Part shown: positions 10,701-20,010 of the stretch, piece by piece | Layout of the letters: each line of letters opens with the position of its first letter | Numbering within the stretch: position 1 is the first letter of the stretch | Source of the DNA: Apostichopus californicus | Taxonomy: Eukaryota; Echinodermata; Holothuroidea; Aspidochirotida; Stichopodidae | Direction: 5' to 3' | Assembly (NCBI GenBank): GCA_020650975.1 | Contig: JAIPMN010004362.1 | Location: 2,562 to 28,035 of the forward strand | Length of the DNA: 25,474 nt | Translations under genes and position numbers: made by a program | Notes under the pieces: generated by a model | Databases searched by the model: none | What the model saw: only the letters and a program-made list of their open reading frames with translations | Told to the model about the DNA's origin: nothing

Positions 10701-12686
10701 ATGTTGAGTTTTAAAACACCTTTTATGGCACGGTACCACTTATGATGCTCTTTGTGATATTTTTTACCATAGGAATGGTCAGTGAGCCCAACTTTTTTTC
10801 GAGCACTTGCTGCCTATCTCACAAACGTGAACTCAAATTATGTTGAAAAATGTTCCAAGTCGTTGTTATTCGCTTACTTTTTATGTATATATGTTATTAT
10901 ACTTATATCAGCTCAAAAACCCTTGAATTTTTTATTTTTAGGGTGAGAGGGGGGTGAGGGGGTCCAATGTAAAGAATGAAAAAACATAAATTACCAAATT
11001 GTTCTGTTTGAATTTTTCTAATTGTACTTATTTAAACTTGTTTTACCGCAAAAGATAGCTAAGAACTAAGTTGATGGCACTCAAATGAATATCGGACTAA
11101 TTTCACTCGTTGAGACTGCATAAGTAATGGGTCAATGCATACCAGGAGGCTGTCTCAGATGTCTGGCTGGTGTGTATCGTAAAGTAAATCTTGTCTTAAT
11201 TATAGATATTGAGAGAGAACTGGAAATGTCTATAGATGCAAATCCGGGTTACGTTTAGTTTAAGAAGATATTATTTAGATAGGAATAGAACTGTATGTGT
11301 GTCCGGTCGCCTGGAATTTGCGAAAAATGTTGGTGTGCATGGATTGATCGGTTAATGAAATTATCTAGAGTTTACTAACTTTGTTCTTTATGTCGGAGTA
11401 CGTACAATATGGATACTGCATATTGTCATCACTAGTGAAAGCTAGATGCGTAAGCATTATAAGATTAATTTATAACGACAGTGACTAAAATTTGCCGGGG
11501 GAAGTCTCTTAGTTTTGAACCGAGTTGAAACCACCACAGTACAGTTTGTTCCTTTTCTTTGTTTTTTCTGATTACAGGAATGGAAAGTCTCATCGTACAG
11601 CTGTCTTACTATCCATCTTCCTAGGAATGCTTGGAGCCGATCGCTTTTATCTCGGATATTACGCCATCGGGCTGCTCAAATTCTGCACTATGGGTTTACT
11701 ATTTGTCGGACAGTTTGTAGATTTCATTCTCATAGCAACTCAGGTAAGTTGGTCAGTCAGGGAAAGGTGACAGAAATATTAGTATACACATGTATTTAAA
11801 ATACCGGTATATACCTAAATACCGGTATTTATAAATATGTATGTATGTACGTATGTATTTTAGATCCTCCTGCAAGCAGGAACTCGCAAAGAACCCTCAT
11901 TGGCTTATCAAAGCCGCAAGCTGACCGAAGTCCGTCTCTTAGATTCATATTTAACGTCCATGATTATGAACTGTCAATTGTCAACAACTCTGTAACTGGA
12001 CGACATACATTAATCTTGGAGTGACTCGAACTCGGGACCTTCTGATTGGAAGGCACCGGCGTTAACCACTGAGCTAACACTCCTATGAAACTATACTATG
12101 ATACTATAATAGTATATATGGTTATTTATATATATTGGTATTTGCCTGACTGAATCCAAACCATCTCAGCTAAATTGTGTTGACGTCATTAATCATAGCT
12201 AGTCTGCCATTATTGATATGCTCACAACTACATCCGATCAAGATGTAGCTAGTTTCTTAAGTCACGTCGGTTTCAGTTGTGGCGACTCCAACTCACCATT
12301 TCCCGATTGGAGCTGGCAGTAGGTGACGGTCATGCCGTGTGCACTAGTTCACTACTACAACCGAGCAGCTCCAATGAATGCAATCAATCGCAAGATAAAT
12401 CACTTTTTAATGTGACTTAAATTAGGCCACGGAGAAAGAGAAGCTTAAGACACCCAACACTGTTACATTGCCTTCTTTCAGGTGACATTCTGAGCTATTC
12501 ATGATACAGTGAAATATATTGAGGAAATACACACGAAACACTGCCATTAATTCAAGTTTTGTAATGTTCATGTTTCAGGTGGTGGGACCAGCCGATGGTT
12601 CTGATTATGTCATGGGCTACCGGACACCCCGCTTTTCAAGAATGTGGGTCAACAACGAAACTTACTTCCATTCATCTGACTTATGA
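7774..12686 (+). CDS. TM2D1: TM2 domain-containing protein 1 (five coding exons)
   Basis: Coding exons: 7774-7883, 9276-9349, 10437-10530, 11578-11743 and 12579-12686. All introns are GT-AG and the frame is continuous, giving 183 aa (human TM2D1 is about 207). Seen in the translation: a hydrophobic N-terminal signal peptide (residues 1 to ~21); a luminal domain with six cysteines (30, 40, 54, 64, 72, 90), matching the number and order in TM2D1; N-glycosylation sequons at N57 and N80; then a TM2 domain with TM1 (~100-113), the DRF motif at 114-116 in GADRFYLGY, and TM2 (~122-147). The C-terminal exon reads VVGPADGSDY, the family's conserved ending, plus an NNET sequon. The GQY and LLKFCT blocks favour TM2D1 over TM2D2 or TM2D3. 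Family knowledge: vertebrate TM2D1 was described as a beta-amyloid-binding protein, and fly TM2D genes give Notch-related phenotypes; the molecular role is unsettled. The start is fixed by an in-frame TAA 9 nt upstream. Confidence 0.93.
8361..8690. repeat. degenerate TGTACTC / ATTC-word repeat region
   Basis: Words such as TGTACTC, TTGTACT, GAATTCAAA and GCATGCATGC recur at irregular spacing in TM2D1 intron 1, continuing at about 9085-9140. Period and unit are not clean, so it is an old, decayed simple-sequence region. No coding content is seen. Confidence 0.4.
8690..9065. repeat. possible dispersed repeat in TM2D1 intron 1
   Basis: Both sides of this block (about 8361-8690 and 9085-9140) are rich in degenerate TGTACTC-containing words. 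The block itself lacks them and has more CpG-containing words (for example GATCGCGCAC and GGGCGGCACGCGG). This suggests an insertion into a low-complexity TGTACTC repeat. I found no clear target-site duplication or coding content. Confidence 0.3.
9145..9166. repeat. 22-bp hairpin
   Basis: CACTACCAG (9145-9153) and CTGGTAGTG (9158-9166) are perfect 9-bp inverted arms around the loop TCTG. Unlike the palindromes at 6599 and 22629, it has no flanking direct repeats. It lies in intron 1, about 110 bases before exon 2. Confidence 0.7.
10021..10210 (-). mobile_element. tRNA-derived SINE in TM2D1 intron 2
   Basis: Read on the minus strand, 10121-10111 gives TAGCCTAGTGG, a perfect match to the A-box pattern TRGYNNARNGG. 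GGTATGAATCC (10078-10068) is a B box with two substitutions. The spacing fits a tRNA-related head. AT microsatellites border it on both sides (about 10009-10043 and 10199-10210). The short minus-strand open frame across it is the usual chance translation of such a SINE. Confidence 0.65.
10531..11577. other. TM2D1 intron 3, no further feature
   Basis: The intron is bounded by donor GTGAGT at 10531 and acceptor ATTACAG ending at 11577. It holds a purine-rich G patch at 10941-10964 and otherwise AT-rich sequence. No SINE, nested exon or open frame of note is visible on either strand. Confidence 0.6.
11799..11830. repeat. 32-bp inverted repeat of ATACCGGTAT
   Basis: AAATACCGGTAT (11799-11810) faces ATACCGGTATTT (11819-11830) across an 8-nt loop. 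The 10-bp core is itself a palindrome, so it is also a direct repeat with 18-bp spacing. It lies just outside the microsatellite tail of the neighbouring SINE and has no flanking duplication. Confidence 0.7.
11837..12083 (-). mobile_element. tRNA-derived SINE, full-length copy with (TATG)n tail
   Basis: The minus strand begins with a tRNA-like head at 12083-12018. GGAGTG at its start pairs with CACTCC at its end. TTAGCTCAGTGG is a perfect A box, GAGTTCGAGTC is a good B box, and a 5-bp anticodon-type stem (CCTTC/GAAGG) is kept. A ~160-bp body follows, ending in CTAAAATACATAC and a (CATA)n microsatellite, which reads (TATG)n on the + strand at 11837-11858. The body recurs at 24945-25130 with high identity. 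It is inserted in TM2D1 intron 4. Confidence 0.88.
12265..12370 (-). mobile_element. possible second SINE-like tRNA-related sequence
   Basis: On the minus strand, TAGTAGTGAACTAGTGC followed about 50 nt later by GTGAGTTGGAGTCGCC resembles an A box and a B box (one substitution from GAGTTCGAGTC). A GGAGCTG/CAGCTCC pairing is nearby. There is no second copy in the window to compare, so this is tentative. It lies in TM2D1 intron 4. Confidence 0.3.
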
Positions 12687-12740
12687 TGGGAATAATGCTT
12701 CTTGTTGCTAAAGTCTCAATCAGTGGTCCTTCAACTGCAT

Positions 12741-13187
12741 ATGACCTTTGACCTGCTATGAAGCATATCATTCCTAGATGGTTTAGGTGAGATGATATTG
12801 CTGGGCTTCAAGATGCAGAGTTGGCCCCTCAGAAGGCATCTTACTGAATTGGTGAGATTTTTACATCTGGTAGGAAGCGCTGGTAGGAAGCGAAGGTACA
12901 TTAAACGTACCTGATCTTTGATCAGTGACGAGCAATGACATATGGCTTGGTGAGATGAAGATGATATTCTGGCACTTCTTGAGGCAGAGTTGGCCCCTTA
13001 GGAGGTATATTATGGTGCTGGTTCAATGAATGGTATCTTGTAGAAAGAGAGGCTAGGGTTTAGTAACTTTCATTGACCTTTGACCAGTTATGTACAGTCA
13101 TATATCTTGACTTTATGGGTGAGATGATGAATGATATTCTGGCACTGCTGAGACAGAGCTGCCCCACATCAGGAGGTATCTCATGGA
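12741..13187 (+). repeat. three imperfect repeats spaced 166 bp in TM2D1 3' UTR
   Basis: About 110-nt blocks start near 12741, 12907 and 13073. Each has, in order, a TGACCTTTGACC-like word, CATAT, GGTGAGATGA, GATATTCTGGCACT (or a variant), GCAGAGTTGGCCCC (or a variant), and AGGAGGTAT followed by CTTA/TTA/CTCA. The separation is about 166 nt both times, so this is a decayed tandem duplication within the downstream untranslated region. Confidence 0.75.
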
Positions 13188-14849
13188 AATCAGGAGTTAC
13201 TGAAATGATTGGGTCTGCTATAGATTAACACATGTGGGTCAACAAGTGTTTGTATCTGTTCGGCAGGAAGGGTTCCCTGAGTACGTAAGTTCACCCCTCC
13301 CCCTGCTTCTAAAGTAAAAGGTTCCATTGAGTCTTGGTTTTCCATCCCTTCTGTTATTGCCGGTGGGGAGCCAACTGAAAGATGCTGTCTGCATTTGCTT
13401 TAGGAAAATTGTATTCTATGCGACCATGGTGAATCACCTTAACTTCTTCAAGAACAGTGGTAAATTTCTGTAAGCTTTGTTTCCTTTGGGTATGGAGTTA
13501 ATAGTAATATGAAATGTGTCTGGTGAGTGGATTTGTTTATAACTGGCCACAGATTCAGTTACTGTACAGACTACCTAATGACCATTTGATGAAAGCAAGA
13601 AGAGTGGTATTAAAATGGTGCATTATTTCGATTTTCAAAGCATTTTAAATTAATATTGAATAGTAATGATTAGGTTGGTTTGCCAGAGACTTGATGACCG
13701 AATGAAATGAAATATGCCTTATTGGTCTATCTGTTAGACTAGCTAGTCCAATTATTTTGAGGGGTGAGCCTAGGGTATTTACTACTATTTAGTGAAACAA
13801 ACATAAAATGTTATTGCAACATAACATGCACCGAACGTTATTTGCAATGGTCTGTAACGTTTCAAATTGTTTGCCTAAAGTCATTATGAAGTTTTAGATA
13901 TTCAGTAAACTAGTGTTAAAGGAATACAATGTCTTTCAATTATGTTATCTGAGTGAAAATAAACATGAAGATTGAAACCAGAAAAAGAAACCAATTTCAC
14001 ACTGTCATCTTAACATTCTGTAACCTTGATCTCACACCATGAGAGAGTAAGAAACAGGATCATTGAAAATATATCTCTCTCTCTCTTTCTAAGAAACAAT
14101 CCTTCCAAGAACTTTTATAAAAGTTCGAAAGAGAAGAAAACCAAACCATCTCTTATGATGAACATGTGGTTTAGAGATGTGTTCAGTCACTCCCTCAAGT
14201 ACAACAGATAAAAATTATGAACATCGTCAAAGACAGAAACAATTTTGCTTCCTTCCACAATGAAAATAAACAGAGACACAACATGCAAAACAGGTTTCAC
14301 CACCTCATGGAACTTTATGACATCAACTGTTGACAATATGCTCGTCCGATGACATGATGTTAAAAGTTGAAACCATGATATACCATAAACCTTAACTAGA
14401 CTTATCCTACCAGTGTTGTTCTGTGTATCAAACACTATAAGATAATTAATAAGATGATGGTATGGCTTGGTTCACATAAAGGTCCTTATTGGTAAATAAT
14501 ACTTAACATATGTAAATTTGAATAGATTTTTGCCGTTGGCCTCGATATATATTGTATATATTTTATTTTTCGTCTTCTTTCTTTCATACAGTTGATGAGG
14601 AATATTGTTTTTCAAAAAGTAAACAATGAATGGTAACTCATAAATCTACATAATAAATTCCATGCAGTCTGTACAAAATAAGACATTATCCTATCACAAG
14701 TGATAACTTTTCAAGTTGAATAGGGAAAGAAAGGAAAAGGGCTTTTATTATTCTTTTAATTAGCTCCAGCCAAAACATTTCTTGGAGAGACTAACGTATA
14801 TCAACATTTTAGTATTAAACTGGTCTCATACCTACGGGAGCTTAAAAAT
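13188..14849. other. TM2D1 3' UTR end and downstream non-coding
   Basis: Contains the remaining 3' UTR up to the polyadenylation signal at 13958, then AT-rich intergenic sequence. A short CT repeat is at about 14072-14087. A second AATAAA at 14652 could serve as a distal signal. The short open frames here have no recognisable protein. Confidence 0.5.
13958..13963 (+). terminator. candidate polyadenylation signal of TM2D1
   Basis: This is the first AATAAA downstream of the TM2D1 stop, about 1.27 kb into the 3' UTR. An ATTAAA variant occurs earlier at 13609-13614 and another AATAAA later at 14652-14657. Usage cannot be decided from sequence. Confidence 0.45.
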
Positions 14850-14851
14850 TG

Positions 14852-15023
14852 AATTGACGAGATACGATTAGTTAGAAAATTGCTCAATTGGAATGAAGTG
14901 AACAATTTAATATTTTTCAGAAATATGTTGAATTGACGAGATATGATAAGTTGTCAATTAAACAGTTTGCACAAAATTGTTGAATTGATGACATATTATA
15001 AGTGGTCAATTCAACATTTTGTA
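14852..15023. repeat. GAATTGACGAGAT repeat block
   Basis: The word GAATTGACGAGATNNGAT followed by (A/T)AGTT, then TCAATT, recurs near 14852 and 14931, in altered form (GAATTGATGACAT) near 14983, and again at 15087 inside the neighbouring palindrome. GAATGAAGTGAACAATT occurs at 14892 and 15048. The block looks like an older, decayed copy of the same foldback unit. Confidence 0.65.
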
Positions 15024-15180
15024 GAAAATTGTTCAATTACTCAGTTCGAATGAAGTGAACAATTGAACATTTTACAGAATAATGTTGAATTGACGAGATC
15101 TGATAAGTTGTCAATTGAACATATTTCTGCAAAATGTTCAATTGTTCACTTCATTCCAACTGAGTAGTTGAACAATTTTC
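15024..15180. repeat. 157-bp near-perfect palindrome (71-bp arms, ~15-nt loop)
   Basis: The left arm 15024-15094 is the reverse complement of 15110-15180 at about 65 of 71 positions. The outer 41 bases match at 39. The outer ends read GAAAATTGTTCAA and its complement. The loop is GAGATCTGATAAGTT. The structure lies between the convergent TM2D1 and TOPORS genes. It could form a long hairpin in RNA from either strand, or a cruciform in DNA. Confidence 0.88.
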
Positions 15181-16684
15181 TGATGTTTGATAAGATATTA
15201 TCTTGTCATCTAAACAGTTTACTGAAAAATGTTGACTTATTGGGGCAAAGTTTTCTTATGTTGATGGCACTTTTAAGCTTCCGTGCATACCTCACTACAT
15301 CAGACATGTATGAATTACAAACCCTTGCCAGGTACATTATTGGATTTTGAAATATTCTCACCAATCAGGCTTCTTGATAAATAGTACTTGTGATTGTTCA
15401 TAGTATCTCTTTACTGACTGGACAACAGTAACAAAGCAGGAAGCCAAATGGACAAACATTTTATGGACTTACATTCAATACACTCACTGTTACAAGTCCA
15501 CGACACTTTGCTCCCTTTGGACAACCTAAAAATTAAAATGCAAAATTATCCAAAGGACCACTTGCAGAATTTCTTAAATAAGTATTTTGAGATAAGTTCA
15601 GACCACTGCAATGATAAATTTAGCTTTCTTTTTCTTTTCTTTTTGAGATTTTGATACAATTGTAGTCAATAACACCTTAAAGGTTTCAAAATCACAAAGT
15701 TTCAAATAGGCAGTTATGCTTATAATAGGTAATTAGTGGTTAATAATCACATGCAAAGGGTAAATCTTAATCAATTCCCCATTACCTGACGAATCTAGCT
15801 AAAATATGTTTGGGAATTTACTGTCAAATTAGTATCAATAGTTTTATCAAGATATAACAAATGATAGCAAATGAGTCTCCAAGCTGCTTCTAGCAGAGGC
15901 CTAGCATTTTTGCCAAATTTAGCCAATTGCTAAAGAAAAACTGCAAGTGCATAATTCTACTGGCTGGAATCAAGTTTCCACTGGCATTTGGCTGCATTGT
16001 AACACACATCAGCGATTCTACAGGCGTATGAGAGCAGCAGCCCACATATATTTTTTGAAAGAGTTACACAGGGTTAATGTTATGTATGGAAATCCTGCCT
16101 ATTCTCTGACTGTGGACTGTTAACTGACTACCATAATCATGTGTTAATGTCCACTTGCCAGTGCCCTCCTTTTCTTCCAATGGCAATGAGCCCAAATTCA
16201 CTGGCAATTATCCAGGAAATAACTTGTAATTTTGAAGCCTGCAAAGGAGTAAATTCTGATTTCTGTCATCAATGAAAGAGTAAACACAGCTATGAATATT
16301 TTGCAAATTTGGCATCATATTGAAAATGCACCTACTTCCTACTGTCCTTCCTAAGAGGCTTTGACAGTGTCTTGAAAAGGCAAGACATTTGTAACTGTGT
16401 GATTTGAACAAGTTTGTCAAGTTATTACCCATAGGGATGATAGAGTGACTAGAGCCAAGGACTAGAGCCAGGAAAATTCACAGATGGCTTGATTCGATTC
16501 TAAAATCAAGTGATCTGTTACAACTCTGTCTGGCATTTGGAGGAAGATCTTTTCAAACCATTTTTGGCAGAAATTAGGGTCCACAGTCAGGGATGAACTT
16601 GGAAAACGAAAAGAAACGGAAGAGCTGAAGGCAACAAACTGGTAAAAATTAAATTAAATAAGCAATAATCATAATAATACTACT
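15181..16684. other. intergenic region between convergent genes
   Basis: AT-rich sequence with several short open frames on both strands; none resembles a known protein or has convincing splice context. A small direct repeat, GACTAGAGCCA, occurs near 16447 and 16460. TOPORS transcripts could extend into the right end. Confidence 0.5.
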
Positions 16685-16690
16685 TTTAAT
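16685..16690 (-). terminator. candidate ATTAAA polyadenylation signal of TOPORS
   Basis: TTTAAT on the + strand reads ATTAAA on the TOPORS strand, about 105 nt after the stop codon. A second ATTAAA is at 16757-16752, only about 40 nt after the stop. I saw no canonical AATAAA on this strand in the stretch down to about 16000. Confidence 0.3.
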
Positions 16691-16794
16691 AGAATAAACG
16701 CACGAGCTAGTTTCTATGGGACGAGAAACAATTGTGAATGAAAGCTAACAGTTTAATTTGTGAAACAAAACAGTTGGTTGATGTAAATACAGGA

Positions 16795-18915
16795 TCAGCG
16801 CCGCTTACTTCTCGATCTGGATCTCGATCGCTTTTTGGAATGTTTCTTGTGTGTCTTAGACTTCTTATGTTTCGAATGACTTTTGTCCTTTGAGTTCTTA
16901 CTCCTGCTCTGTGAACTTTCGCCTCTGCTCCTCGAATCCTCTCGTCTACCCTGCTCTTCTCTCCTGCTTCTCGATTCCTCGTCTCTCCTGCTCTGTGAAC
17001 TTCCTCTTTTGCTTCTCGAGTCCTTCGCTCCGCTGCTCCTGGACTGACTCCTCTCCCTCGAACGGCTCCTGCCGCGTTGCGATCTGCTGGCAGTGCTCTC
17101 CGAGTTCTCTCTCCCTGCGCGAGGGCGGTCCTTCTTTTTGCTGGTCTTTGGAGTGACCCTAGGTGGGCTTGGAGACGGATCGGCGTAACCGAACCTCTCC
17201 CTCCATGATTTGGGCGGCGGTGTTTTGGTTCTCGACCGAGACCTGGCCCTGTTGTGTCGATCCCTAGACCTCGATCTTGTAACGTGGTGGATGAAAATAT
17301 CTGAGGAAGGTGACCTACGCCGTCTAGACTCGTGTGAACGTGATCTACGACTGCTGCGATTTGTTCTATCGTAACTGTTTGAGCGAGATCTATGTCGCAG
17401 TCTACCGGATCCACCAGAAGCGTCCCTTGCTGTATTAGACGAACTACCGCCCTTCTTGCTCTGTGCTTTAGCCTGCATTTGCTTCATCCTGTCACGTAAC
17501 TTTTTCCGGCGGGCTTTCTCCTCCTTCCATCTCCTCTCTGCTTCCTCGTGGGCGATCCTCTCCGTTTCACTCTCAGATGATAACTGTTCGGGGGTACGCA
17601 CGTGAGCAGCTTCCAGGAAGGCGACAAATTCAATATCGCTATGATCAGAGTCGTGGAAATCCGGCGGCTCTTCCTTGATGTGTACCTCACTCTCGGTAAC
17701 GGAAGCGGTAGCTGTTGCCTGAAGCCCCGAAGGTCCGGGGAGGTCTAAATCTGCGGGTGGTTCAGGGTTAGTGGCGGGCAAGTCGTCGTCGATGGTGAAG
17801 ACCGGAGGTTGGTATCCTTGGTATTCACTGGACACTACCGTTAGATCCTCCTCTACGGATATGTTAGGCGCCACCGTCTCTGCCACCCCGATGACCGGCA
17901 CTTGTTCAATCTCATCATCGCTAACATTGCCGTCGGATATCACCATCGGTTCGCTGTCGTGATCCGATAGCAAAATCACCGACGGTTCGTCGGAGTCGCT
18001 GTCCCGCTGAAGAGACGCGACCAAAGGTTGGTTGGCTCTTCTAGGTAAGGCCCTCACTACCCTCCCCAAACCGCCGCCCGAGAAATCGTACTGCGACATC
18101 TGATCGTATGTGTCCATGTCGTAGGGCGACCGTGCAAAGCTGGCAAATTCGTGGACGAAATGTTCGACGGTATCGTGCAGGAACGGGCGCAGATTCATGT
18201 GGAATTCTTCACTCTGAATATCCACATTTGTAACGAGGGAGAGAATGTAGTGAGTCATGAAGGTGACGTGTTCGTCTTGGTTGTCGAATAACACGGACAG
18301 CTCCCTTCTCAGCCACGGGACGAGCCTATGAGTAACGGCTGGATTAGCACTGAAAAACTGTGGGGAAATGTCGCGAAACTGTGAGAACTCGTTGGAACCC
18401 ATATGGAGCACTCTGAGCCCCGCCGAGTAGATCAGCCTACGTCTGCCGAGGGATGTCTCTTCCCTTCGGCGCCTCTCCTCTCGTCGAGCCTCGCGTGCAA
18501 ATTGCCGCATCCTTCTCTCTTCTAGCAGGAAGCGCCTCTCCTGAGTGAGGGTGGTGGCATACCTGAACCGCCTAGCCTCGTCATCTTCCGCTACTCTGGT
18601 GTTTGGGGCGGGGGCGGGCAGGTAGATGCGCTCGTAATCTTCGTTAGACTTGATGTTGTGTATGATGGAATTGAAAGAAGTCTTGCAGAGAGGACACACT
18701 GGTTTCACTTTAGCCCACTCCTGAAGGCAGGAAAAACAAAACGTGTGGAAACAGGAATCTGTGAAGGATTTATCCCTGTACTGTCCCAAGCAAATGGAAC
18801 AGCATTCTGGTGAGGGACTTCTATGCTTTCCAGGACTGAGAGATGCTTTATCTGAAGGTTGAGTGACGGCAACTTCCGGCGGCGTTGTAGGGAATACTTT
18901 GCTCGAGGAGGCCAT
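16795..18915 (-). CDS. TOPORS: E3 ubiquitin/SUMO ligase TOPORS-like, single coding exon
   Basis: The product is 706 aa. A C3HC4 RING finger lies at residues ~39-77 (C39, C42, C55, H57, C60, C63, C74, C77). Charged sequence follows, then the conserved TOPORS core at ~158-278, including RDISPQFFSANPA, HRLVPWLRREL and FARSPYDMDTYDQ-type blocks. The middle is acidic, with likely SUMO-interacting motifs (VILLSD at ~313, MVISD at ~324) and a sumoylation consensus IKEE at ~413. A Lys/Glu helix (~450-490) precedes a Ser/Arg-rich tail ending SRSRSKRR. Known for the family: a nuclear topoisomerase I- and p53-binding RING E3 for ubiquitin that also promotes sumoylation, found in nuclear bodies and at centrosomes/cilia. 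It is shorter than human TOPORS (1045 aa), mostly in the tail. The ATG at 18915 sits in AAGATGG context. The gene is convergent with TM2D1 and divergent from SMIM27. Open frames overlapping it are shadows. Confidence 0.96.
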   Translation of the reverse strand: MASSSKVFPTTPPEVAVTQPSDKASLSPGKHRSPSPECCSICLGQYRDKSFTDSCFHTFCFSCLQEWAKVKPVCPLCKTSFNSIIHNIKSNEDYERIYLPAPAPNTRVAEDDEARRFRYATTLTQERRFLLEERRMRQFAREARREERRRREETSLGRRRLIYSAGLRVLHMGSNEFSQFRDISPQFFSANPAVTHRLVPWLRRELSVLFDNQDEHVTFMTHYILSLVTNVDIQSEEFHMNLRPFLHDTVEHFVHEFASFARSPYDMDTYDQMSQYDFSGGGLGRVVRALPRRANQPLVASLQRDSDSDEPSVILLSDHDSEPMVISDGNVSDDEIEQVPVIGVAETVAPNISVEEDLTVVSSEYQGYQPPVFTIDDDLPATNPEPPADLDLPGPSGLQATATASVTESEVHIKEEPPDFHDSDHSDIEFVAFLEAAHVRTPEQLSSESETERIAHEEAERRWKEEKARRKKLRDRMKQMQAKAQSKKGGSSSNTARDASGGSGRLRHRSRSNSYDRTNRSSRRSRSHESRRRRSPSSDIFIHHVTRSRSRDRHNRARSRSRTKTPPPKSWRERFGYADPSPSPPRVTPKTSKKKDRPRAGRENSESTASRSQRGRSRSRERSQSRSSGAKDSRSKRGSSQSRRDEESRSRREEQGRREDSRSRGESSQSRSKNSKDKSHSKHKKSKTHKKHSKKRSRSRSRSKRR

Positions 18916-20010
18916 CTTGCCGGCTCAGCTTTGTTGGAGACTATGATAAGGAGAGAGTGAAATACCAAATGTAACACTTTACTTTGAGTTGCAAAAATAG
19001 CATGTCAATAGGGGATAGGGTGGGAGGGGATAAAATGTATGAATGTGTCCTAACTTAATGTACTGCACTGTGTTTTGCATACTGTATATAGCTGCACACT
19101 GGTAGGGCCTGCAGTTACTGGGTTTGAATGTCATTTTGTAACTGGGTCTGCTTTCAAATGGCTGAAGCACAGCAGAATAAGGAAACATCTGCTGTGTATT
19201 GTAAAGCATGTGCATTGTTTTTTCCACCCATGTATGGGAATTATGCCCATACTGCACACTTTAATGCATGCATGCATGATGCATGTCGGCCAAAATAACG
19301 GATATTTTCAGGGACTGTAATTTTTCGGCAAAACAATAGTAATTTTTTGGCAAAGCAATTAAGTAATTATTTTGGCAAAGCAATAGTAATACCAATAGTT
19401 TACCAAGTGACCTCCATCCATTAGGCACCCCAATCCGTGACTGGTGCCTGTGGTGGACTACCCCCCTCCCCCACCCAGCTTACTACACCACTGTCCCAAA
19501 CTGTTTTCAACATTCATACACACACATCAACAGCACTACTAAACATCACTCAAGTGCAGAGTATGTTGTAGACAATCATTCCAGATGTAGGAATCCAGAT
19601 GAACAGGACTTACAAATTTTCAATAGGCCTATACTTCCTTAAGTTCCATGGCTTTACAGAGGTAATAAAAAATAATAAATCATATCAACAATAAAGGTAG
19701 GCTCTACATGTTACCAACAATGTTAGACGTCATAAGGATATGAATATTATTCAATTTTATGAATTCATGTTCTCTTGGGTTACTGGCTATCCTGATTCCT
19801 GGAACCTGCCCTTGGCACTTATTCTAAATCACGTTGCATAAAGGTTAGCTAGTCTTACTCTTAGTCTAGCCTAGGCTTGATCCATATACATACAAATGTT
19901 AGTTTTTGTTATGTTAGGCTAAGCAAGCTAAATAACTCGGTTCGATATTAACGTAAAAATCAATAGTTATGATTAACGTTTGGCTAAATATGGCGAAATA
20001 ATTACTTACA
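18916..20010 (-). other. predicted TOPORS 5' UTR intron and leader
   Basis: On the minus strand, a pyrimidine-rich stretch ending CTTATCATAG (AG at 18942-18941) looks like a 3' splice site 25 nt before the TOPORS ATG. A matching strong donor, CCTAGAT followed by GTAAGTAA, has its GT at 20009-20008. Splicing these would remove an intron of about 1.07 kb and place the 5' UTR exon and start site just upstream of 20010, close to SMIM27. The segment also has a G-rich patch near 19010-19031, a GCATG-rich run near 19264-19286 and three TTTTGGCAAAGCAAT-like words near 19325-19386. No protein is recognisable. Confidence 0.4.

Noticed and set aside
12018-12083. Functional tRNA gene on the minus strand
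   Set aside because: Good A and B boxes exist, but the attached body recurs at 24945-25130 and the anticodon-type loop is 6 nt, so it is a SINE head.
16707-17414. 235-codon minus-strand frame, Arg-rich
   Set aside because: It is out of frame within the SR-rich tail of TOPORS; low-complexity codons leave the alternative frame open.
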